DNA from: Sordariomycetes sp. S80-01Y
Taxonomy: Eukaryota > Ascomycota > Sordariomycetes
Direction: 5' to 3'
Length of the DNA stretch: 64,000 nucleotides
Assembly: GCA_037042185.1 (NCBI GenBank)
Contig: JAXQJY010000020.1
Coordinates: 496,001-560,000 of the forward strand
Positions 44,579-54,590 of the stretch are shown one piece after another (within the stretch, counting starts at the first letter, position 1; every line of letters starts with the position of its first letter). A program made the position numbers and the translations under genes. The notes beneath the pieces were generated by a model that was not told the DNA's origin, made no database searches, and saw only the letters and a list, made by a program, of their open reading frames with translations.

Positions 44579-46153
44579 ATGGCGCCCTCCGTCCCGACCG
44601 CCAGCGCCCTGGCCGACATCTATCCTCCCTCGGCCCTCTCCGTCCAGGCCCCGCGCTGGAACACCCTCGTCGAGTCCTTCACCAGCGCCTTCGGCCACCA
44701 GCCCACCTTTGTCGCGCGCTCGCCCGGCCGCGTCAACATCATCGGCGAGCACATCGACTACTCCCTCTACGCGTGCCTGCCCATGGCCATCACGGCTGAC
44801 GCTCTGCTCGCCGTGTCCGCCACCCCTGCCAAGACCAAGGACAGCTTCACGGTCAAGATCAGGAACGTCAAGGACGACAAGTTCCCGGCCAAGGAGTTCG
44901 ACGTGCCAGCCAGGGGCGATGTCGAGATCGATTCTACAAAGTTCGAGTGGACCAACTACTTCAAGAGTGGGTTGAGGGGCGCGTTGGAGCTGCTGCGGAG
45001 GAAGAAGGGCAGCGACTTTGCGCCCAGCGATATGGAGATTGTCATGGACGGCACGGTTCCCGTTGGTGGCGGTCTGTCGTCCAGCGCAGCCTTCGTCAGC
45101 GCCTCCGCGCTGGCCGTCATGGTTGCCAACGGCGAGAGCCCGGTGGACAAGAACGAGCTCACCGAGCTGGCCATCGTCAGCGAGCGCGCCGTCGGCGTCA
45201 ACTCGGGGGGCATGGACCAGTCCGCTTCCGTCTTCTCGGAGCAGGGCTCTGCCTTGTTCGTGCAGTTCGTCCCGAAGCTGGATGCCCGGCCCGTCAAGTT
45301 CCCGCCCACCAACCCCGAGCTGTGCTTCCTCATCGCCCAGAGCTTCGTCACGGCCAACAAGCACGTCACGGGCCCCATCCACTACAACCTGCGCGTCGTC
45401 GAGTGCAGCTTCGCGGCGGCGTACCTCAACGCCGTGCTGAACACGCCGGATGCGCCTCTGCAAGGCGACGCCGGACCGCTGGGGATCTCCCTCCAGGGCT
45501 TCCACGAGGCGTACTTTGCCCACCAGGCCGCCAACGACCCCGACGCGCCGCGGAGCCTGACAAAGGAGGCTGAGCTCGAGCGTCTCATCCAGCTGGTCAA
45601 GGAGACCCTCACCAAGGAGGAGGGCTACACGCGCGAGGAGATCGCCGCGGCGCTCAAGGTGTCGGTCGAGGACCTCGAGAAGCAGTTCACATCCAAGTTC
45701 CCCGTGCGCGCCGACAGGTTCAAGCTGCGCCAGAGGGCGCTGCACGTCTTCGAGGAGGCCCGGCGCGTGCTGCAGTTCCTGACGCTGCTCGAGAGGCCGC
45801 TGCACACGGGCGCGACGGACACGACGGCCTTCAACGTCCAGCTCGGCGACCTCATGAACAAGACGCAGGTCTCGTGCAGGGACCTGTACGAGTGCTCATG
45901 CCCGGAGATCGACACCATCTGTCGGGTGGCGCGGGAGGCCGGCGCCTACGGCAGTCGACTGACCGGTGCCGGATGGGGAGGCTGCAGCGTCCACCTCGTG
46001 CCCGCGGACAAGATCGACGCCGTCAAGGCGGCCCTGGAGAAGGAGTACTACTCCAAGATGGACCTGACCGAGGAGCAGAAAGAGCAGGCGCTCGTTGTGA
46101 GCCGGCCTGGCCACGGCAGCGCCATCTACGAGGTGAAGGGGGGCGTTGCTTAA
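44579..46153 (+). CDS. GAL1: galactokinase
   Basis: A single exon of 524 residues. It is a GHMP-family kinase that phosphorylates galactose at C1 with ATP, the first committed step of the Leloir pathway in the cytosol. Three family signatures are visible: the galactokinase box GRVNIIGEHIDY near residue 51, the phosphate-binding loop VPVGGGLSSSAA near residue 162, and the C-terminal GHMP motif GSRLTGAGWGGCSVHL near residue 457. The segment SGGMDQSASVF contains the catalytic Asp region. Length matches fungal galactokinases (about 520 residues). The ATG is preceded by GTCACC and followed by G, a strong context. No other Leloir gene (uridylyltransferase, epimerase) is in the window. A regulatory Gal3-like role is unlikely because the loop retains the SSSAA residues of active kinases. 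Confidence 0.95.
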   Translation: MAPSVPTASALADIYPPSALSVQAPRWNTLVESFTSAFGHQPTFVARSPGRVNIIGEHIDYSLYACLPMAITADALLAVSATPAKTKDSFTVKIRNVKDDKFPAKEFDVPARGDVEIDSTKFEWTNYFKSGLRGALELLRRKKGSDFAPSDMEIVMDGTVPVGGGLSSSAAFVSASALAVMVANGESPVDKNELTELAIVSERAVGVNSGGMDQSASVFSEQGSALFVQFVPKLDARPVKFPPTNPELCFLIAQSFVTANKHVTGPIHYNLRVVECSFAAAYLNAVLNTPDAPLQGDAGPLGISLQGFHEAYFAHQAANDPDAPRSLTKEAELERLIQLVKETLTKEEGYTREEIAAALKVSVEDLEKQFTSKFPVRADRFKLRQRALHVFEEARRVLQFLTLLERPLHTGATDTTAFNVQLGDLMNKTQVSCRDLYECSCPEIDTICRVAREAGAYGSRLTGAGWGGCSVHLVPADKIDAVKAALEKEYYSKMDLTEEQKEQALVVSRPGHGSAIYEVKGGVA

Positions 46154-47815
46154 CGGTGGTGCGTGAGGAAGGAGTAAAAAGGGGTCAGCGGCGGTAGGAC
46201 ATAAACCTCGAGCATCCCCAAACATTTTGATTTGGCCCCTCGTGACTGGGCAAGCTGCCCCTCCTATCCCTACGTACCTGCGAAGTAGCTGTTATGATGA
46301 TCTTGCCTCTACGGTTCCGGAATGCGGGCTCCGAGCTGTCGAGGGCCTCGGGCCGACACGTGAGGTCTGCGCCCAGCCGGGCACCAGTGCACTCCGATAG
46401 ACGATCTCGCCTGGAAGAGCAATAGAGGGACAAGATGCGTGCTCCGTACTAGACAGCGCCACCGATAGAAGGCCAGATCGAGAAGTCCACGGTGCAGTCC
46501 AAGGGACTTCCATCCTCCTTCTCCCGTCCCACGAACGACGCGAGATCAGATCTGCCTCCACCCGAGACATGCATCAGCCAACGTCGGGGCAGGCAAGCCA
46601 GATAAGCCACAGGCCAACCGCGCCACCCATGGCTTATCACGACTATTTGGTGATTAATTGGCCCCTGTCATTGCCGGGGTACGACGGGCCACTGGCACGG
46701 CCGCTGGCGCTGGCACCTACCGAGTGCGGTACGTACAGCATGTACAGTGGGCGGATGGGGAGCACCGCTCTCGGGGATTCCAAAGCCTCGTGCGACGACG
46801 TGCACCCCCACGGTTGCGCTCCAACGAGACATCGGCATCATGAGGCGTCGCCGGTTGCTTTTTCTCGCACGCAGCGCAGCCTCCCATCAAGAGTCATTTT
46901 TCAACCTGACTTGCCGGATCAATCCTCCCAGCGAACTGCTCAACCCCGGAGGACCTCGCGGCTGCACCGGAGGCTAGCCTGGGTTACCCCCGGATAAAGA
47001 CGCCATCAGCCCATCGGTAGTTCAGACGAGGACGAGGACAAGGACATGATAAGTCTGCAGGCGAAGCCTCTTTGCGAAGGCTGCTGCTGACATGTGCCTC
47101 GTCCAGCGGCTGCTTGGATGCTGATTCGGCCGAGGCCACATCAGGGTTCAACGACGGTGGGACGGGCTTGATAGATAAGGGACCTTGCCGAGACGGCGTC
47201 GAAGTGTCTTTGGACTGATGGGTGGGCGAGCCGATGGATGGGTGGATGGCATGCCATGGCATGATGGCATCGTAAGCGATTATCAACACCGGGTCTCGAT
47301 CCCAAGCTGCTCGTTAGCCTCTCATCTCTGCTTTGGTCTCATTCTTCCATCTTTGCTGCGAAGCCGAGTCGAGTTGCGTGCTGTAGTATCGACATGTAAC
47401 AATATTGGAAAGGGAGGTCAAGGCGACTTGAGCTTGATTCTCTTACGCCCACGCATTTACAACTTATCAGCGCTATCCATCCCCCCCTGCCGCCCAACGC
47501 CGCACTCATTCGCCCACGCTCCCGGCGAGCTGCCCCGCCGCCTGTCTCTCCCAGTGCCCAGTGCGAGACGCATCGCCGCAGCGGTCCTTCATTTTGCCCC
47601 GGGGCGCTGGCTGGCATTCTTCCATCTTCCTCCCCGTCAATTCATCTCACGGCTCTGCTACCCCTTCGTCGACGGCATCGCCAGCCTCGGCGATCGGCTG
47701 CCCCGTGTTTCCCGACGACTTACCCTCCCAGGCGACGCCGGCCGATTGAAACTCACAGCTCGAGTCGAGACACGCCCACCCAAAAAAGTACCACGTCGAC
47801 GAGACGCAACCCGCC
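46154..47815. other. intergenic / C2H2 gene promoter
   Basis: About 1.66 kb between co-oriented genes. Frames such as 46569-46997 have no domain. The last 300 bp are C-rich, typical of a long fungal leader. No RNA gene is recognised. Confidence 0.5.
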
Positions 47816-49537
47816 ATGCCGCCCGATTCGTGGAACCCCGACGGCAGCGACGGCGCCCTGCAGCCCACACCCGCGACGACCCTCCAGCGCCCGCAGTCCA
47901 ACAGCACCTCGTCGCCGTCCGTCTCCCATGAGGACCAGCTCGACAGGCAGATGCTGCGGCATCTCATGAGCCGCTACTCCCCCGAGACCCTCGCGCGCCT
48001 GATGCAGGAGGAGAACCTGTCGCCCGCCAACGCCAGCAACGACGCCGCCAGCGTCTACACCTCGAGCACCTACTCGAGCGTCAAGAGCGACGACGCCCCC
48101 AGCCTGTTCGAGAGCAGCGCCAGCTCCATCCGCACCCTGAGCGACACGAGCAGCGCGCGCGGCAGCATCATCAGCAACGTCTCGGCCAAGACCGCCAGGT
48201 TCCTGTCCAGGAAGAGCGACAGCGACGCCGACTCGCTGACCCCCGGCGTGAGCAAGCAGAAGGGCACCTTCCTGTGCGGCTTCTGCTCCGAGGAGGGCAT
48301 CCAGAAGTCGTGCACCCGCAAGAACGACCTCAAGAGGCACATCGAGGACTTCCACAACACCAACGCGCAGTGGCACTGCCGGCAGCGCGGCTGCGGCAAG
48401 GTCTTTGACTGGCAGACCGTCTACAAGACCCATCTGAAGAATGCGCACGGCGGCAGCAGGAGCACGGCCGTCGACGACGCGCGCGTTGAGCTCTGCCAGC
48501 AGACGGTCTACGCCTGCGGCTTCGCCAACTGCATCCAGGTCTTCGAGGCGCCGTCCGACGCCGAGAGCCCGGCCATGTTCAAGGAGTACGTGGCCCACGT
48601 GGTCAAGCACCTCGACGAGGGCAGCAACTCGGGCGAGTGGGACTACTCGACGAGGATACGCAACCTGATGCGGCAGAGCGGCGTGCTGAGGGCCTGGCAG
48701 GGCTCCGAGTGGCCAGAGGACGAGAGGAACAAGCTGACCTGGAAGCCCCAGACGAGCGGCATCCTGCGCAAGCGCCTCGAGACGCGCCACCTGGGAGACC
48801 TGAGGATGCTGATCCAGTACGCCATCGCGCTCGGGTCGAACCCCGCGACCGTCGAGTTTCACCCGTCCTTCTCGACGCCGGTCAAGGACCACTGCCAGGA
48901 GCAGATCCCCGGGCACAGCAGGATACGCATCAACTCACAACCGCCGCCAGCGCCGCCGCCTCAGCACCATCATCATCATCACCACCACACGCCTCACCAG
49001 GAGCAGCAGCAGCAGCAGCAGCAAGATCCCTTTTCCATCAAGATATCACGCGGCAACGGCAACAACCCCAACCTGGCCAGCTACTACGCCAACCAACGGC
49101 GCATGCAAACCCAGTTCTCCGCCCGCCCCGCGGTCCGCGCCGGCCGCTCAGCACGCCCGCCTGTCCACACGGTGCCCGCCAGCAGCATGCCCCCGCAGAG
49201 CTTCCCGGCCCAGCAATCCCCCGCCCCGGCACCCAACATGTTCGATCCCACCGGCTTCTACCACCCGCAGCAGGGCCAAAGTCCGCAGCCCCAGCAGGGG
49301 CAGTTCATGATGCAGTCGCCGGACGGGGGCATCATCGCAGACGACCTGCGCAGCCTGCGTAGCATGGCCACGACGAGCAGCGGGCACAGCGCCAACGGCA
49401 ACGGCGACGTCGACATGGCGGACGTCATGGGCGATTCAAGCTACCTCACCCAGCCGCAGAGCTACGGGATGGGCGGCGGGCAGGGCGTCAAGATGGAAGA
49501 CGGCTCCAACGGGTTCGATTACATGGGCAGCTACTAA
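47816..49537 (+). CDS. three-finger C2H2 zinc-finger protein, copy 1
   Basis: A single exon of 573 residues. An N-terminal helix (LMSRYSPETLARLMQEENL, about 50-70) and a Ser-rich region precede three C2H2-type fingers at about 158-265. Finger 1 starts CGFC with a long loop and H-x4-H (HIEDFH); finger 2 is CRQRGC...HLKNAH (C-x4-C-x12-H-x4-H); finger 3 starts CGFANC and ends HVVKH. A conserved segment follows: WDYSTRIRNLMRQSGV and LTWKPQTSGILRKRLETRHLGD. The C-terminal half is Pro/Gln/His-rich with runs of eight His and seven Gln, resembling a transactivation region. It is a nuclear protein of unknown targets. It is clearly paralogous to 54591-56661, with identical finger spacing. The chosen ATG follows a C/A-rich leader. 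Confidence 0.85.
   Translation: MPPDSWNPDGSDGALQPTPATTLQRPQSNSTSSPSVSHEDQLDRQMLRHLMSRYSPETLARLMQEENLSPANASNDAASVYTSSTYSSVKSDDAPSLFESSASSIRTLSDTSSARGSIISNVSAKTARFLSRKSDSDADSLTPGVSKQKGTFLCGFCSEEGIQKSCTRKNDLKRHIEDFHNTNAQWHCRQRGCGKVFDWQTVYKTHLKNAHGGSRSTAVDDARVELCQQTVYACGFANCIQVFEAPSDAESPAMFKEYVAHVVKHLDEGSNSGEWDYSTRIRNLMRQSGVLRAWQGSEWPEDERNKLTWKPQTSGILRKRLETRHLGDLRMLIQYAIALGSNPATVEFHPSFSTPVKDHCQEQIPGHSRIRINSQPPPAPPPQHHHHHHHHTPHQEQQQQQQQDPFSIKISRGNGNNPNLASYYANQRRMQTQFSARPAVRAGRSARPPVHTVPASSMPPQSFPAQQSPAPAPNMFDPTGFYHPQQGQSPQPQQGQFMMQSPDGGIIADDLRSLRSMATTSSGHSANGNGDVDMADVMGDSSYLTQPQSYGMGGGQGVKMEDGSNGFDYMGSY
48967..49024 (+). repeat. poly-His / poly-Gln coding microsatellite
   Basis: Runs of CAC/CAT codons (eight His) and of CAG (seven Gln) lie close together in the C-terminal region of C2H2 copy 1. 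Such in-frame triplet runs are prone to length change between strains. Confidence 0.8.
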
Positions 49538-50791
49538 GGGTTTCTCAATTCTTCGGGACGGGGACGGATTGCATGTAACGATACGCAGGGCTGGGATATA
49601 GAGGTTTCGGCGGACATGTCACTACGACGCTTTTTTCCTACTGTTTTGGGGAGTCTTTTTTTGGAGTTGAGCTGGTCTTGATTTGCTATACCCGGTGATG
49701 GATGATTACAGGACCGTCCCTCGATTGGACGGCGGGGTTTTGTGTACTTTAGGGAGAAGCGGGAGGGGGAAGGTCCAGGAAGGGAGCCCGGGTTAGGCGC
49801 TCGCTTGGTCTTGGTTAAGGTTAAGGTGTCAATCGAACAGATTATTTAACTTGCTCGTGTTGAAATTGTTCCATGTGTTTTGATCACCGCTGCACGCCCA
49901 GATAGTAGGATATTCAGGGCTTAGGATGTGGGATGTGGGATGCAGGACGCAGCATGTAAAGGGGGCGTGTGCGACATGGTGACGCTGCCCCTTTTTCGTC
50001 TTTCTCGGTTAACCTACCCTGCAGTCACGCATGTTTGGGCCGTAGAAGCATGAGGTGCTTGTCCATCGGAGGCTGTGGTCTTTTCGATGCTTTTTAGTTG
50101 TTTTGAGTGTATGGGCCGATATACTAGGAGGTTGTGTCGTTGTGATCCGGTTGTCACTCGGACTGTCAGTATCAAGGTCTATTCACGATTATGGAACGAG
50201 TTTGGATTTCCCTTCACAGCTTCATTTGCGTCACCCAAAATTTAACAACAGCGCGATGACTACTACCAAATTTTCGACAGACTGTGGAATATGAGACGCT
50301 GGAGTTGCAGGATTGCTATCATACTTTGTCCTCATCTGTTTGCATCAGATGAGATGGTTCCTCTACAGCGTACCCAGTGAAGGGAGCAGCCGGATCCAAC
50401 AACCACAGACAATCTCACGCGGCAGCCTGACGGAAGTTTAATCTGACAACAGGGCTGCTCTCATACTTCTTCTTGCTCCGTGCGAATTAGGTGGGAGAGC
50501 TCCCGCCATAGGGCATCCAATGGAGGGAAAAGTTAAGTTGAACAGCGGCAGACAATTTCCTGCGAGATGAGAGCCTGACGGGAAGTTCCCTCTGGCAGGC
50601 GACGCGCGCGAACCGTCGTCTTCCAATCACGAGAGCTCCGGCACAGCGGTTCATCCTCAAAAGCTTTCATCCCTTCACGGCAGTCGCCCCCAGTTCGCCG
50701 CCCAGCAGAGCTCTGAAAACCCCCCATCCCAGCCTGGGCGGCGCGTCACCACTCACGTCGCACTCTGAAGATCTGGGACGACAAACAAACA

Positions 50792-50821
50792 CACGCACAC
50801 ACACGCACACACACACACACC
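50792..50821 (+). repeat. (CA)n microsatellite
   Basis: An imperfect run of CA dinucleotides interrupted by CG in the spacer between the two C2H2 genes. Confidence 0.85.
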
Positions 50822-53800
50822 AAGCTTCGCAACAAGGTTGGCCCCTGCCCAGCGGACGGCACTGCATGTCACTGCTCGACCGTGTGCGGTGCTGCGACTC
50901 GCAAGACTTGCAGAAAATGCTGCCTGCTCTGCAAGCGAGCGCGTCTGTCTAATCAGAGCGCCGCGCGACGGTAGTGCTGAGATAATTTGATTATGCAGTA
51001 CTTTTTGCCTTTGTCGCTAGCTGGTGCGCGCATTGCCGCTACTGCTCCCCGGAGCGAGCTAGCGAAGGAAAAAAGAAGAATGAATTTTCCGCGATGAGGG
51101 TCTCTACATGCGGAACTTTGGGCTTGCGCACGTAGAGAGAAACGGGACAGGCAGCGTGGTGAGACGCTTGGACGCCCTCGTCGAGACCCAACGGCACCAA
51201 GCGGCACCCAGCGACCCTGTCGTCGATCGTGCGTTCATCCAGCATATGCGTACGCCATACTGACTCGGGGATTTCTCCCCAACTCCCGTGAAAATCACGG
51301 TCCGCGCGAGATCACCATCCTGAAACATGCCCTGTTGGGTTCATTATGCGAGCGAGGCTACCGCTGCCGCTGCTGCTGCTGCGGTGAGGCAAAGGAGAAT
51401 TTACTATCGCCGACGGGTTGGGCCGCGGACGTATCCCCAGGGGTGGGCCTGAGGTGGTGCTGTTTCAGGTTGGGAGGTTATTTTTGGGAGGGGTGGGTTG
51501 GTCTCTGTCGGGCTCGCGCGTGGCTTCGTCACAGTCCCTTGGCTTTTGATGCTACGGGCCGTGTCGGCGGTCACCAGACGAGGCTCACGTCCCTCTCGTA
51601 CGAGAGAGGCCGAGATCTGGTTTCCCTTTGAGAGGATCAGGTGGAGAAGCGGCATGTCACTGGCAGCCTCATCGGGCAATGACTTCGGTGAGATGTGCTG
51701 GCGGTGGGGGGCGCTCTGGGAGGGCTTCAGGATCAGGAAAGCCCAGCCCGGGTTCGCGAGCATGCGTCTGGTGAGATTGGGGGCGATTCGCTGCTGGTCG
51801 GCGGGTAGGGCCATGATCGGCTCCAGGGCCAAGGCTGGCGTGCGAGTCAGGACCAACGCCGGCGGACGGGGGGGGCTGGGCGAAAGCGCAGCTCAGCAGC
51901 CCTTTGCACGTGGAGAAGAGGTGCAGCGCAGCGCAGCTCGGGACCGGTGAGATGTGTGTGCGTGGTGCGCGCGCGCGTGCATTCGATTCTATTGTTCGGA
52001 CCAAGAGCAGGCATGGGGGATAGCTGGGCTCCTAGTGCCTTGTGCGAGGGGGGAACGCGGACGGGCGTGTGAATCCTTCGTGCCTTGCACCGACCAAGGT
52101 AAGTACCGAACGAGAGAGACAAGGAGAATCAGGGAACATTGCGGAGCCACGTGGCTGGCGACAGGGACGCGCCAATAGCCTCGCTGAGGAGGGCTGCTGG
52201 TGGTGGTTGTGAAACGGGAGGGAGGGTTGCATCGCAGCGCATGGTCAGACGACGACAGGTTGGACACGAGGGAGTGATTTCATGCGGAGAGGATAGTGCT
52301 GGGTGCGTGCTGCAGCCCGAAGATGAGGATGAAGATGAAGATGCTCGGCGAGGTCAGCTGAGCCCATCCCATCGCAATAAACTCACTCACCACCAGGGCA
52401 CGCACAGCGCCGACAAACCCCTGCTTCCACATGGCGTCCCCAAAGGCTGACATGCAGTCGCCGTGGCTTGCTCCTTGGTGCTCTTGGTGTCCTTGGTACG
52501 AGGCACAGGCTTCACTTCTGCCTCCCGGAGCAAACAGCAGCACCAACGGCACCAACACCAGCTGCACCAGTATCAGCAGCAGCAGCAGCCACTGCCAAGC
52601 TCGAAACAAAGTGAGGCACATCACGAGGCCCCAGACGACGAAATGACAATGATGTCAAGCGCCATCTCCGCTCGTAGGGCTCTCATTTGGCGTGCAGATA
52701 AAATCCGGCATGGCAGATTGGCAGGTCGATCCACTGTCATTTCCCGCGAAACAGGGTCCGGCCCATTTCTTTTTTTTTTCTGGCTTCCTTTTCCTTCCCA
52801 GAGGAAGACTGATGGAAGGGAAATGGAACGGGCCTGTCAGACAGCATCCCCGTCGCGCGAAAGGGAGTTCGTTGTTGCTTTTCGCGGCGCCTGGGGGGGG
52901 CTGGGGCTGGGGGCTGTCAGAAGGTTTTAGAGTGCCCGTTGGAGAAAACGTGGTGTGGCTGAGCGGATGGGAGGTCTCAGAGGGATTGGCGCTGCTGGTT
53001 GGCTGCCTGTGGCTCTCGTTATTGAGATGTGAAACAGGCACGGATACACACAGCGTGTTGCAGCACAGCGCTGACGCATGGCTTGCTGCACGGGGGCGCA
53101 TTGGCACTGCCGGTCATGGGCAGCTCAACAGAGCAGAGCAGCGCAGTGCAGAGCATCTCGGCGCGCGTGTGGCTTCGTATTGTTATTGTCGCAGCGGCGA
53201 CGAGCAAGTTACGAGTCAACAGCAGCCCCATCGGGTCGGCGTTTACAACGCTAGAGCAGAGGTGAAGCAACGCGACCGCTGCATCGGCCACAGGGGGGGG
53301 GGCCGTCCAGCGGTCCAGCGGTCCCGGGTTGCAACGCGCGCCGTCAATAAGAAACCGCCGGCCGCTAGCACCGCGCTACGCTGGCAGAGCTTGTGGCCTT
53401 TGGGTAATGGGCTCGTCGGGGTCCACGCCTTCCGGACGGCGGTGCTCCACGGCTGCCACTGGGGCGCTGCTCCGTACTGCGTAAGGTACTGGTTGAGTGA
53501 CGCTGGCCCTGGCGCTGGGCCCTGGCACCGTCACTGACACTGACAGTTGGTCCGCCGCACCGTTGGGGCGCCCTCGCTAGTCGCGCTTGATTTGAATGGG
53601 TGCTGCTGGATCGCCTCAGGCTCGGGCTCCAACTCGCAGTCGGCTGTTCCTGGGCTCCTGAAACACGCTCCTCTGCAGCGCGCCCCTCTCGGCACCGCAG
53701 CTACGTTTCGATAGACTGTGCCCTTTCGGAGCAGGCCTCCCCAAAGCAGACTAGGATGGCTGGGCGTGACGGATGATGAATTCATCGTCTCGCTGAAGGT

Positions 53801-54383
53801 GTGGAAATTGATGACGGACTCGCCGTGGCTGCCGGAGGGGCCCCCAGAGGTTGAGAGGGTCCTCCTTAGCCCTCGCAAGCCTGCAATGCCCTGCCTTGGG
53901 AAAATGAAGACATCGCCTACCCCTGTCCTCCATCCAACCCTGTTTGGGACGCCAGCCCATTGGAAGCCTTCCAGAAACCTTCCACGACCAGGGGCCTGCC
54001 CACCTCATGAGCGATTCCCTGTCCGGCTGCCGCGTGCGTGCCTGCGTGCATCCCATTTCCCAATCCCATCCCCATCCCATCCTCAGTCCCTTCTTCAGTT
54101 GACTCCTCCCCGTCTCATCGCCCCCCTCCCCTCCCTCTTCTCTCCTCCCGTACATCTCTCATCCTGAACGAAGCCACCGGTTCGAGGCTACGCTTCACCC
54201 AGCCGCTCCTTGACTCACCCACCCTCCATTCATTCACTCTTCCTTTGCTACTTACGCCTTTGACGACCACACACGACGATACTCCTGTTCACTCGCGGGC
54301 TCGGTGAGCAGTGTCACTTATCTATATCGATACCTAGTAGACCTTAATACGCCGACCACCTCGGCCTCCCAACGACGGTACGG

Positions 54384-54393
54384 ATATATAAAA
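54384..54393 (+). promoter_or_regulatory. TATA box of C2H2 copy 2
   Basis: TATATAAAAG is a full TATA consensus, about 205 nt upstream of the ATG at 54591. The sequence from about 54420 to the ATG contains no other ATG, as expected of a leader. Confidence 0.55.
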
Positions 54394-54590
54394 GCAGAAA
54401 CCATAAAGCATACATAGCATTGGAACGGATCCGCGCCGAGGATCTCATACCCCCGACGCACCATATCCTTATACGTCACATACACTCACGATACACACGA
54501 TTGGCCGCTTCGCTGGAAGAGCCAGAGACGACGATCAAGACCCGTGATACGACGCCGTTCCGTCCTGTCACACGGGGATACATCGTCGCC

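Larger units (their letters stand above)
49538..54590. other. 5 kb non-coding spacer between the C2H2 paralogues
   Basis: No frame has a domain, although several are long because of the GC-rich sequence (for example 52692-53537). A (CA)n tract is at about 50792-50821, a TTAAGG-like repeat near 49815, and a poly-T run near 52770. The right end has a good TATA box and an ATG-free leader for C2H2 copy 2. Long upstream regions are common for fungal developmental regulators. Confidence 0.5.

Noticed and set aside
44363-45805. 480-codon open frame antisense to galactokinase
   Set aside because: Shadow of a GC3-rich gene; no recognisable domain.
52692-53537. 281-codon frame in the C2H2 spacer
   Set aside because: Low-complexity, no domain, several overlapping frames in a GC-rich region.
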